23,221 nucleotides of DNA from Cryomorphaceae bacterium (lineage in GTDB: Bacteria > Bacteroidota > Bacteroidia > Flavobacteriales > BACL11): assembly GCA_949531795.1 (NCBI GenBank), contig CATIQX010000148.1:1-23221 (forward strand). Reading direction: 5' to 3'. The notes beneath the pieces were generated by a model. The model searched no databases and was not told where the DNA came from. It worked only from the letters and a program-made list of their open reading frames with translations. Positions 1 to 7,278 of the stretch are shown piece by piece (within the stretch, counting starts at the first letter, position 1; each line of letters begins with the position of its first letter). A program made the position numbers and the translations under genes.

Positions 1-872
1 TTCTTAAAAGCACGCATTACTTTATCTCTTTCTTTTTGCAACAAATCACCATGAATCGCATCAGCAGCAATATTTTTAGCAATAAGCTGAGATGCTACTT
101 TTTTAGCAGTATTTCTGGTTCTACAAAAAATAATTCCTCTTTGCCCTTTTACGGAATTCAAAAATTGCAAGAGAACATGAAACTTTTCAGTATCTTCACA
201 ATGCACAAATTTATGTTCAATTTTTGAATTCACTACATTACTTCCACTAACGGTAATTCTGTGAGCAGAATTACTCATGTGTTCATTTACAATTTGCTTA
301 ATTCCTTGTGGCATAGTTGCTGAAAACAACCATTTACATTGTGCTTCAGGAAGAAAACTCAGTATCTCATCTAATTCTTTCTTAAACCCCATACTAAGCA
401 TTTCATCTGCTTCATCCAAAATAACCGTTTTCACTCTACTTAAGTCAACTGCTTTACGGTTCACCAGATCAATCAATCGACCAGGAGTTGCCACTATTAT
501 ATGAGTAGTTCTTTTTAAGTTTGCTATTTGTCTATCAATTTTTTCTCCACCATAAACTGACTCTGTAAAAATTTTATCAGAATATTTTGTATATCTAAAC
601 AATTGCTTAGCGACTTGCTGCCCTAGTTCACGAGTAGGACACAATATTAAACCTTGCACATAATCCTTCTTATGATCAATTTTATGCAAAAGCGGTAAGC
701 CAAAAGCAGCAGTTTTACCTGTTCCTGTTTGGGCTTGCCCAACCAAATCAGTGTTTCCATCTAATAACAAAGGGATAACTTTCTGTTGAATTTCTGTTGG
801 AACTATGATTCCTAAATCATTTAATCCCTTAATAAAATCAGGTTTTACTCCTAATACTTTAAAATTTTCCAT
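1..872 (-). CDS. DEAD-box ATP-dependent RNA helicase, 5' part (runs off the window)
   Basis: ATP-dependent unwinding of RNA duplexes, probably in ribosome assembly or mRNA turnover. I read an open frame of 290 codons from the ATG at 872 to the window start. The superfamily 2 motifs come in order: Q-motif region around residues 4-29, motif I AQTGTGKT (47-54), PTREL (79-83), TPGRLID (129-135), the DEAD box (153-156), SAT (185-187), then the second RecA domain with IIFCRTRN (247-254) and HGDLLQKERD (274-283). The missing part should hold the rest of domain 2 and the variable tail, which usually tells RhlE, DeaD/CsdA and DbpA types apart, so no symbol is given. A TATTTTTG element ends 4 nt before the ATG, suggesting a leaderless message. 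It is not a pseudogene within the visible part. Confidence 0.95.
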   Translation of the reverse strand, partial: MENFKVLGVKPDFIKGLNDLGIIVPTEIQQKVIPLLLDGNTDLVGQAQTGTGKTAAFGLPLLHKIDHKKDYVQGLILCPTRELGQQVAKQLFRYTKYSDKIFTESVYGGEKIDRQIANLKRTTHIIVATPGRLIDLVNRKAVDLSRVKTVILDEADEMLSMGFKKELDEILSFLPEAQCKWLFSATMPQGIKQIVNEHMSNSAHRITVSGSNVVNSKIEHKFVHCEDTEKFHVLLQFLNSVKGQRGIIFCRTRNTAKKVASQLIAKNIAADAIHGDLLQKERDKVMRAFK

Positions 873-876
873 GACG

Positions 877-884
877 CAAAAATA
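877..884 (-). promoter_or_regulatory. -7 promoter element TATTTTTG of the helicase gene
   Basis: Exact match to the Bacteroidota -7 consensus TAnnTTTG on the minus strand, followed by CGTC and the ATG. The predicted transcription start falls on or next to the start codon. I see no clear -33 TTG at the usual distance. Confidence 0.55.
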
Positions 885-1059
885 AGAATAAAGTAGGTAA
901 TTAGAAGTTGAATTTTATTTTTTGTATAGTTGAATAAAAAATCTATTATAAAACAAAATAAGAATCAGCTCAGAGAAATATATTCTAATACAAACAGCTA
1001 TGAAAACGGCACTTAATTCAATATTTATTTAATAGAGAACATAATAGAAATTAGTAAAT

Positions 1060-1082
1060 AAGAAAAATCAATTGATTTCTTA
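1060..1082 (-). terminator. possible weak terminator after the symporter gene
   Basis: An AT-rich inverted repeat centred on AAATCAATTGATTT lies 8 nt past the symporter stop. On the minus strand it runs into TTTTTCTT. The stem has no strong G/C pairs, so this is tentative. The remainder of the 217-bp gap 873-1089 shows no gene. Confidence 0.3.
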
Positions 1083-1089
1083 ATATAAA

Positions 1090-2877
1090 TTATGGAATAT
1101 CAACCCTAATTCTCCTCCATACTTTGGATAATAAATAAGCAGCAATTAAAGCAATTACTATTAATAGTGTTCCTAATTGTAAATTGCCATAAATAAAATA
1201 TCCAGTTGCAAAAAGCAAACAGTAAATCATAGCTAAAGCCAATAGCATAGCTAAAATTCCTGAAGGAACTGACCAACCATCACTCTTAATTTGTTCATGC
1301 CCTACTACAGCTTTCCAACCTGGCCCTCCAGGAACCGTTTTTTTATAAAACCTAAGCAGTACTTCTTTTTCCTCAGCTGGAGTAGCGAAAGTTACCACAA
1401 GCCAAACAAAAGTAGTAATGAGTACTACCATTGGAAATTTCATATACTCAGGCATAAGCACAGTTTCACCAAATAGAACAGAAGAAATAATTTCCATATT
1501 AAATAATACAGAAACTATTCCAGAAACAAAAATCGCAGAGATTTCACTCCAAGCATTTATTCTCCACCAAAACCATCTTAGAATAAAAATAAGTCCTGTT
1601 CCCGCACCAAACATCAAAATAAAATCAAATAATTGTAATGCATTTGTCAACAACAAAGCCAAAGCAGCAGAAGCTAAAAATAAAATAACCGTAGAGAAAC
1701 GCCCGACATTTACCTTTTGCTTTTCAGTGGCATTAGGGTTAATTTGTTGTGAATAAAAATCATTTACAATATAAGATGCACCCCAATTCAGATGGGTAGA
1801 AATAGTAGACATGTAAGCAGCAATTAAAGAAGCCAAAACCAAGCCTAACAAACCAGGTGGCAACTTAGTTAGCATAGCCGAATAAGCTAAATCATGACCC
1901 AACTTATCCTCACTCACAGAGGGAAAGGCCTCTTGAATACTTGCAATATCAGGGAAAATAACTAATGATGCCAATGCAATCAAAATCCAAGGCCAAGGAC
2001 GAAAAGCATAATGCATAATATTAAAAAATAAAGTTGCACTAATTGCATGGTTTTCATTTTTAGCAGCTAACATCCTTTGTGCAATATAGCCACCGCCACC
2101 TGGTTCTGCACCCGGATACCAAGCAGACCACCACTGTACGGCAAGGGGAATAATTAGCAACATAACAAGTTGTTCTGTATTACTAAAGTCAGGAAGCATA
2201 GAAATTTTATCAACTACATTAGGATGAGAAATTAAAGCTTGAATCCCACCAATTTCAGGTATATTTACTAAATAATAAGCTGCACCAATTGAGCCTGCCA
2301 TGGCTACAAAAAAGAGAATAAAATCAGTATAAACTACACCCTTAAAACCTCCCAATGTACTAAACAAAACTGTAATTAAACCTGCAATCCCAATTGTTTC
2401 AAAAGCTGTGATTCCTAACATAACTTGCCCAATTTTAATAGCAGCTAATGAGATTCCTCCCATAGCTAGCACATTAAATATAACACCAAGATATAATGCT
2501 CTAAAACCTCTTAAGAATTTTGCAGGCTTACCAGAATAACGCATTGCGTAAAATTCAATATCAGTATTTACATCTGATTTTCGCCATAGTTTAGCATATA
2601 CAAAAACTGTTAGTAAGCCTGTAAGCAAAAACACCCACCACACCCAATTGCCTGCGACACCATTATTCCTAACAATATCCGTTACTAAGTTAGGTGTATC
2701 AGTTGAAAAAGTAGTTGCCACCATAGAAATTCCTAATAACCACCAAGGCATATTTCTGCCAGAAAGAAAAAATTCAGATGAATTTTCTCCTGATTTTCTA
2801 GAAACAATTAACCCGATTAATAAAGTAATTAATAAAAAAGAAATGATTATAATCCAATCAAGAGTTGCAATATTCAT
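1090..2877 (-). CDS. sodium:solute symporter family (SSS/SLC5) transporter
   Basis: Inner-membrane secondary transporter that couples Na+ entry to solute uptake. The substrate cannot be read from sequence. The frame is open from 2928, but I place the start at the internal ATG at 2877, giving 595 residues beginning MNIATLDWII. This start puts the first membrane helix right at the N-terminus, as is usual in the family. It also lies about 12 nt downstream of the predicted transcription start of a TAGTTTTG promoter (2896-2903); the upstream ATG at 2928 would lie outside the message. The protein has about 13 hydrophobic segments, an SSS-like early stretch (SRKSGENSSEFFLSGRNMPW) and a conserved STDTPN near helix 2. 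It diverges from the rRNA methyltransferase gene. Family is secure; substrate is unknown. Confidence 0.9.
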   Translation of the reverse strand: MNIATLDWIIIISFLLITLLIGLIVSRKSGENSSEFFLSGRNMPWWLLGISMVATTFSTDTPNLVTDIVRNNGVAGNWVWWVFLLTGLLTVFVYAKLWRKSDVNTDIEFYAMRYSGKPAKFLRGFRALYLGVIFNVLAMGGISLAAIKIGQVMLGITAFETIGIAGLITVLFSTLGGFKGVVYTDFILFFVAMAGSIGAAYYLVNIPEIGGIQALISHPNVVDKISMLPDFSNTEQLVMLLIIPLAVQWWSAWYPGAEPGGGGYIAQRMLAAKNENHAISATLFFNIMHYAFRPWPWILIALASLVIFPDIASIQEAFPSVSEDKLGHDLAYSAMLTKLPPGLLGLVLASLIAAYMSTISTHLNWGASYIVNDFYSQQINPNATEKQKVNVGRFSTVILFLASAALALLLTNALQLFDFILMFGAGTGLIFILRWFWWRINAWSEISAIFVSGIVSVLFNMEIISSVLFGETVLMPEYMKFPMVVLITTFVWLVVTFATPAEEKEVLLRFYKKTVPGGPGWKAVVGHEQIKSDGWSVPSGILAMLLALAMIYCLLFATGYFIYGNLQLGTLLIVIALIAAYLLSKVWRRIRVDIP

Positions 2878-2895
2878 AAGCGAAATTAATTTGAA

Positions 2896-2903
2896 CAAAA
2901 CTA
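2896..2903 (-). promoter_or_regulatory. -7 element TAGTTTTG of the symporter gene
   Basis: Exact TAnnTTTG match on the minus strand, 18 nt upstream of the ATG at 2877. It is used here to choose that start over the in-frame ATG at 2928. Confidence 0.55.
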
Positions 2904-2928
2904 AGGAAATCTTTAACCTAATAAGCAT

Positions 2929-2936
2929 TACCTTTG
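2929..2936 (+). promoter_or_regulatory. -7 element TACCTTTG of the rRNA methyltransferase gene
   Basis: Exact TAnnTTTG match followed by CAGA and the ATG at 2941. Transcription should start about at the A of the ATG, so the mRNA would be leaderless. Confidence 0.55.
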
Positions 2937-2940
2937 CAGA

Positions 2941-4098
2941 ATGAAAGATGAAAATTTTTATATGTTAGCCAAAACTATGTTTGGCTTAGAAGAAATACTA
3001 GCTGAAGAGCTTAGAAAGTTAGGTGCACAAAATATACAAACCATAAATAGAGCCGTAAGCTTTAAAGGAGATATAGGGTTTATGTATAAAGCAAACCTTA
3101 ACTTAAGGACTGCATTACGAATATTAAAACCTATTGCGCACTTTCAGGCACATGATGAAAAAGAATTATACCGTAAATTATGTGAAATAGAATGGACTGA
3201 AATTTTTGATTTAGACTCCACATTTGCTACTCATGCCACAACTCATTCTGAGGTTTTTACTCATAGTAAATATGCTTCACTAGTAATGAAGGATGCTATT
3301 GCTGATACTTTTAGAAAGAAATTTGACAAGCGCCCCAATGTTGATCCTGAAATGCCAGATGTAAGCATTAACTTACATATTGCAAAGCACACCTGTACTG
3401 TTTCACTAGATAGTTCTGGGGATTCCTTACATAAAAGAGGATATAAATCAGATGCTGTAATAGCTCCAATGAATGAGGTTTTAGCTGCAGGATTAATCCT
3501 AATGAGTGACTGGAATAGAATTGCCAATTTTCACGATCCAATGTGTGGAAGTGGAACTTTATTAATTGAAGCAGCTCTAATAGCACACAATATTCCAGCT
3601 AATATTTTTAGAGAAAAATTTGGATTTGAAAGTTGGAAAGATTTTGATGAAGAACTTTGGGAAAAGATAAAAGAAATATCTTTAGAAAAAGAAACTCATT
3701 ATTACGGAAAAATTACGGGAAGTGATAATTTTCAAAAGGCAGTAAGAATCACGAGAGAAAATGTTGAAAACGCTTTAATGTATGATAACATAAAAGTCAC
3801 TAAAACTGACTTTTTTGAAACAGAAGTAGCCCCAGGTACGTTTGTGATATTTAACCCACCTTATGGAGAGCGAATAGAGCTAGGTGTTAATGATTTTTAC
3901 GAAAAAGTAGGAACAACTTTAAAGCATAAATATGAAGGATGTGGTATCTGGATTATTTCTTCAGATATTGAAAATATGAAGTTTATTGGACTACGCCCTT
4001 CAAGAAAAATAAGAGTAATGAATGGAAAGCTAGATTGTAGTTTTCGTAAATTTGAAGTCTATGAAGGAAGTAAGAAAACTAAAAAACAAAAAGAATAA
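2941..4098 (+). CDS. rlmL: THUMP-domain class I SAM-dependent rRNA methyltransferase (RlmL N-terminal type)
   Basis: Predicted 23S rRNA guanine-N2 methyltransferase acting on the assembling large subunit. The N-terminal half (about 5-165) looks like a ferredoxin-like plus THUMP RNA-binding region. The C-terminal half is a Rossmann methyltransferase with the SAM-binding motif DPMCGSGTLLIEAALIA (199-215) and the catalytic NPPYGER (305-311). At 385 residues it matches the stand-alone form; the E. coli RlmL/RlmK fusion is about 700 residues, so the RlmK half is absent here. The last residues are lysine-rich. It diverges from the symporter gene and is convergent with the large secreted protein gene. 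Target base is inferred from the family; a related archaeal or Trm-type tRNA methyltransferase is less likely. Confidence 0.88.
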   Translation: MKDENFYMLAKTMFGLEEILAEELRKLGAQNIQTINRAVSFKGDIGFMYKANLNLRTALRILKPIAHFQAHDEKELYRKLCEIEWTEIFDLDSTFATHATTHSEVFTHSKYASLVMKDAIADTFRKKFDKRPNVDPEMPDVSINLHIAKHTCTVSLDSSGDSLHKRGYKSDAVIAPMNEVLAAGLILMSDWNRIANFHDPMCGSGTLLIEAALIAHNIPANIFREKFGFESWKDFDEELWEKIKEISLEKETHYYGKITGSDNFQKAVRITRENVENALMYDNIKVTKTDFFETEVAPGTFVIFNPPYGERIELGVNDFYEKVGTTLKHKYEGCGIWIISSDIENMKFIGLRPSRKIRVMNGKLDCSFRKFEVYEGSKKTKKQKE

Positions 4099-4118
4099 GT
4101 TCAATTATAATCAACTAC

Positions 4119-4151
4119 AATAAGAAAGCCCAAATCAAAGGTTTTCTTATT
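4119..4151. terminator. bidirectional hairpin between convergent genes
   Basis: A 12-bp stem with one G-T pair (AATAAGAAAGCC pairing with GGTTTTCTTATT) and a 9-nt loop sits between the convergent stops at 4098 and 4166. The T-rich arms fit weak termination in both directions. No long pure T-run follows. Confidence 0.55.
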
Positions 4152-4165
4152 ATCTTGTAATTTTA

Positions 4166-6466
4166 TTATTTTAACAATTCAATTGCTTCTTCAATTGTTA
4201 TTATCTCACCCTCCAATTTTGCAAAAACAGAAGCATCTTTATATCCTGATAATTTTGCTTCAGCTAAACGATTATTGGCATCTTCCAATGAAGCATAAGC
4301 TCCAAGAATATTAGAATATTTAGCTTCCTCAAAAGTGATCCTTTCACCATCAAGCTTTGTAAATACAAAAACATCTGTATAACCAGTTGACTTTACTTCG
4401 GCTAAACGTAAATTAGCAGCCTCTAATGTGGAATAAGTGCCGAAAATTTCAGGATATCTTGTTTGATCAAGAGTAATCCTATTTCCATCTAACTTTGCAA
4501 ATACAAAAGCATCTGGATATCCAACTAATTGAGCCTCTTTTAAGCGGATATTAGCATCAATTAAGGAAGAGTATGTTCCTGCAAAATAACGGTACATCTC
4601 CTCACCTTTAGACTCCTTATCAATATTTCCAAGCTTGCTCATTTTAGATAAATCTTCAGATTTTAAAGAATTTTCAGAAACTAAAATTTGCACTATAAAA
4701 TCAATATTTGGTTTCGTCATCAAAACTTCAACTTCAAACTCTACATTTGGTTTTACCATCAAAACCTGTACTGTAAATTCAATATTTGGTCTTACGACTT
4801 CCTCCTCAACCTCCTCATTAACAACTATCTCAGCTTTTAAAGATTTTTTTTCAGTTGTAATTGCAACATTTAAACTAATACGCTCCCCATTTTTGTATGT
4901 AACAATAAAAGCATCTTCAAATCCTCTAGCCTTCATTTGCGCTTGATAGTTAATTGCATCTTTATATTCAGTAAACGAACCAGCCATATATCTAACTAAA
5001 TTATCCTTTCCTAAAAAAGAAACTACATTATCAACTCCTTCAAAAACTATATCTGATAACTCCTTATCAAAAGCTCCAATTTGAATTCTGTAAGTAGTTT
5101 TATTAGAAGAAATAAGAGTCTCTTTATTAGTTATATTTTCCTCTACAATTCCCTCAATATTAGAAATAACAACCTCATCTTCATCAATTACTGGTACAGG
5201 GATTACATGATTTGACACAATTCCATTATTATCAACTAATATACTCATTTCATTAAATCCTTTTGCTTCTAAATCGTACTCTCTACCTTTTGCTTCATCC
5301 CAAGAATTGTAAGTTCCTACAGCATAAATTACCAATCCATCTTCTTGAGTAATACTTTCTAAGTCATCTAAACTTAAGTATTTATTAATAACGTTTGCAG
5401 GAACTCCGTCGATGAAAGCTCCAAGCTTTACTTTATATTTTAATTTTTCAACAGTATTATCTAAATTTTCTTCATTGTAAGCTTTGTTAAATGCATTTGC
5501 TTTTGCAATTAAATATGCATCAATAGTTTTATAATTTTCCCGCTTAATTTCATTTTCATTGTAGAAATTAGCATACTCTCTGGATGCAGCATCATAATCA
5601 GAATACATACTTTCGTATTTTTCATCAGTTAATCGGGCTCCCTTTTCATCAACAATCGAACCTTTAGGCGTATTTTTTTGCTGATCTAAATAATTTGCAA
5701 TCCCGTCATTATCATCATCAAAAGGACAACCATTGGCATCAACTTTAACACCAATTGGTGTTTTAGGACAAAAATCATCAACATCAGCTACTAAATCACC
5801 ATCTTCATCCTCTGATTCCAATTTAATAAAATCAACATCTTCATAGTAACTATCATCAAAATAAGCATTCTCTTTTGGTTTTGGAGTAAACAAATCATAA
5901 TGCAAAGCAAAATTTAATGATTTGTAACCATCCGACATATCTTCATTTTCTTTTGACATATCAATATCACCTAATCCCATTCCAAAATTTATTGCAATAT
6001 CAAATTGAAATCTATCAGAAACATTCATTCTCAAACCAAAACCTAAAGGAACAGTAATAACACCACTATTCTCACCATCATTTCTTACATTAAAATTTTG
6101 AATTCCTAAAGATAATAATGGACTAATCTTAGATTGATTAAAGATCTGATTAACTGTATAGCCTATGTTTAAGCCAAATCCGTCAATATCAGATTTGAAA
6201 TTCTCACTACCATTATCTGCTGAAAAGGCAGTTTTAATAACCAACAAAGATAAATCTAAGTTACTTGAAAGTTCAAACTTCATTCCTGCATTAAATCCTG
6301 CAATACCTTTTAAAAAACCAGTTTTTTCATTCTGGATATCACCAGTAAGTGTGTAAAAGCCTGAACCCAATGTGAATTTTGGGCTAAATGGCTGTTCTTG
6401 GGCATAAACAAATGTAGAAGATACTAAAGCAAAAATAACGAACGCTTTTTTAAAAAATTGAATCAT
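4166..6466 (-). CDS. secreted outer-membrane barrel protein with TSP3 calcium repeats and SPOR-like repeats
   Basis: Predicted cell-envelope protein of 766 residues; exact role unknown. In order: a signal peptide (1-22, ending VYAQ); an OmpA-like beta-barrel region (about 25-195) with alternating strands; an acidic linker; a thrombospondin type-3 stretch with DEDGDLVADVDD and DDDNDGIANYLD (219-261) expected to bind Ca2+; then, where OmpA-family proteins usually carry a peptidoglycan-binding OmpA_C domain, two SPOR-like units (about 344-415 and 459-535, with YKVKLGAF and YRIQIGAF openings and a later G-(S/T)-(F/Y) strand). After these come a 13-residue unit three times (559-597) and three copies of a 46-50 residue repeat (624-766, each with A-N-x-R-L and V-F-x-K-L). 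SPOR domains bind denuded peptidoglycan, so an envelope tether is the inference. It follows the LOG gene by 59 nt and may share its transcript. Confidence 0.8.
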   Translation of the reverse strand: MIQFFKKAFVIFALVSSTFVYAQEQPFSPKFTLGSGFYTLTGDIQNEKTGFLKGIAGFNAGMKFELSSNLDLSLLVIKTAFSADNGSENFKSDIDGFGLNIGYTVNQIFNQSKISPLLSLGIQNFNVRNDGENSGVITVPLGFGLRMNVSDRFQFDIAINFGMGLGDIDMSKENEDMSDGYKSLNFALHYDLFTPKPKENAYFDDSYYEDVDFIKLESEDEDGDLVADVDDFCPKTPIGVKVDANGCPFDDDNDGIANYLDQQKNTPKGSIVDEKGARLTDEKYESMYSDYDAASREYANFYNENEIKRENYKTIDAYLIAKANAFNKAYNEENLDNTVEKLKYKVKLGAFIDGVPANVINKYLSLDDLESITQEDGLVIYAVGTYNSWDEAKGREYDLEAKGFNEMSILVDNNGIVSNHVIPVPVIDEDEVVISNIEGIVEENITNKETLISSNKTTYRIQIGAFDKELSDIVFEGVDNVVSFLGKDNLVRYMAGSFTEYKDAINYQAQMKARGFEDAFIVTYKNGERISLNVAITTEKKSLKAEIVVNEEVEEEVVRPNIEFTVQVLMVKPNVEFEVEVLMTKPNIDFIVQILVSENSLKSEDLSKMSKLGNIDKESKGEEMYRYFAGTYSSLIDANIRLKEAQLVGYPDAFVFAKLDGNRITLDQTRYPEIFGTYSTLEAANLRLAEVKSTGYTDVFVFTKLDGERITFEEAKYSNILGAYASLEDANNRLAEAKLSGYKDASVFAKLEGEIITIEEAIELLK
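4169..4597 (-). repeat. three tandem copies of a 46-50 codon SPOR-like half-repeat
   Basis: Residues 624-670, 671-716 and 717-766 of the secreted protein align to each other: (F/L)-G-(T/A)-Y, a run of A-N-x-R-L, G-Y-x-D, V-F-x-K-L-(D/E)-G and a final I-T stretch. The copies resemble the second half of the upstream SPOR-like units, as if only that half had been multiplied. Confidence 0.8.
4676..4792 (-). repeat. 39-bp tandem repeat, three units, in frame
   Basis: Three consecutive 13-codon units encode RPNIEFTVQVLMV, KPNVEFEVEVLMT and KPNIDFIVQILVS. The alternating hydrophobic pattern predicts short beta strands. The units look like copies of the SPOR first-strand motif. Confidence 0.85.
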
Positions 6467-6525
6467 TAGTGTAATTTTTATATTGCTGTAAAAATAGGAA
6501 AAAAATCAGAAAGCTATCCCATATG

Positions 6526-7236
6526 CTAGAAATTAGGTTTTAGCGTATATTTCTTATAAAAATCATTGATAATCTTAACAGCCTCTACTGGCGTATCTAC
6601 TACATTAATTAAATCTAAATCTTCAATACTTATGTTTTTTTCTTTGGCTAACATAACTTCTTTTATCCAAGCCAGCAACCCAATCCAATAGGTTTTTCCT
6701 ACAAGTACGATTGGGAACTTTCCTATTTTCTGAGTTTGTATTAAAGTAATGGCTTCGAATAGTTCATCCAAAGTACCTACTCCTCCAGGAAGTACTATAA
6801 AACCTTGTGCATATTTGACAAACATCACTTTTCTAACAAAGAAATAATCAAAATTAATCAGTTTATCATTGTCGATATAAGGATTAGAAGAATGTTCAAA
6901 TGGAAGCTCAATGTTCAAGCCTACTGATTTACCCTCACCTCTAGATGCACCTTTATTAGCTGCTTCCATAATGCCTTGGCCCCCTCCAGAGATAACACCA
7001 TAACCACTTTGTGTAAGCAAGTAACCAATTTCTTCAGCTTGTTTGTAGTATTTATTATCTGGCTTTGTGCGAGCAGATCCAAATACGGAGACGCAAGGTC
7101 CAATTTTAGACATAGTTTCAAACCCCTGGACAAACTCTGACATAATTTTAAATATTTGCCATGAATCAGATGACTTTATAGCATTCCAGTTTTTTTCTTT
7201 AAAAGCTATCCTAATTTTTTTTTCATCTGCATTCAT
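6526..7236 (-). CDS. LOG family / TIGR00730 Rossmann-fold nucleotide phosphoribohydrolase
   Basis: Cytoplasmic enzyme of 236 residues, expected to cleave the N-glycosidic bond of nucleoside 5'-monophosphates, giving base and ribose 5-phosphate. The signature motifs are present: SGGGQGIMEAANKGA (83-97), the arginine in FVRKVMFV (R135) and PGGVGTLDE (150-158) with its catalytic Glu. The region before residue 45 is a short helical extension. Plant-style cytokinin activation is one known use of the family, and bacterial members such as PpnN recycle purine and pyrimidine nucleotides; which applies here is not visible. Its own promoter (7271-7278) lies just after the uvrA stop. The start at 7236 leaves a leader of about 28 nt. 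The secreted SPOR protein lies 59 nt downstream without an obvious terminator. Confidence 0.88.
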   Translation of the reverse strand: MNADEKKIRIAFKEKNWNAIKSSDSWQIFKIMSEFVQGFETMSKIGPCVSVFGSARTKPDNKYYKQAEEIGYLLTQSGYGVISGGGQGIMEAANKGASRGEGKSVGLNIELPFEHSSNPYIDNDKLINFDYFFVRKVMFVKYAQGFIVLPGGVGTLDELFEAITLIQTQKIGKFPIVLVGKTYWIGLLAWIKEVMLAKEKNISIEDLDLINVVDTPVEAVKIINDFYKKYTLKPNF

Positions 7237-7270
7237 ACTCGATTTAATTTAATTTAAGAAACTAATATAG

Positions 7271-7278
7271 CAAATTTA
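7271..7278 (-). promoter_or_regulatory. -7 element TAAATTTG of the LOG gene
   Basis: Exact TAnnTTTG match on the minus strand, directly adjoining the uvrA stop codon (7279-7281) and 34 nt before the LOG ATG. Confidence 0.5.

Noticed and set aside
1291..1756. Plus-strand reading frames antisense to the symporter
   Set aside because: They lie within a gene with clear family motifs on the other strand and show no domain, promoter or start context of their own.
2648..2944. 98-codon plus-strand frame running into the methyltransferase start
   Set aside because: It is antisense to the symporter N-terminus and covers both promoters; no protein-like motif.
3261..3586. Two minus-strand frames inside the methyltransferase gene
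   Set aside because: Shadow frames of a conserved gene without supporting signals.
4169..4792. CRISPR-like or mobile repeat
   Set aside because: The repeats are in frame, diverged at the DNA level, and encode matching protein units; no spacers or terminal repeats.
4635..4946. Plus-strand frame rich in Thr/Ser opposite the SPOR gene
   Set aside because: Its repetitive look is the mirror of the 39-bp repeat and nearby acidic codons on the minus strand.
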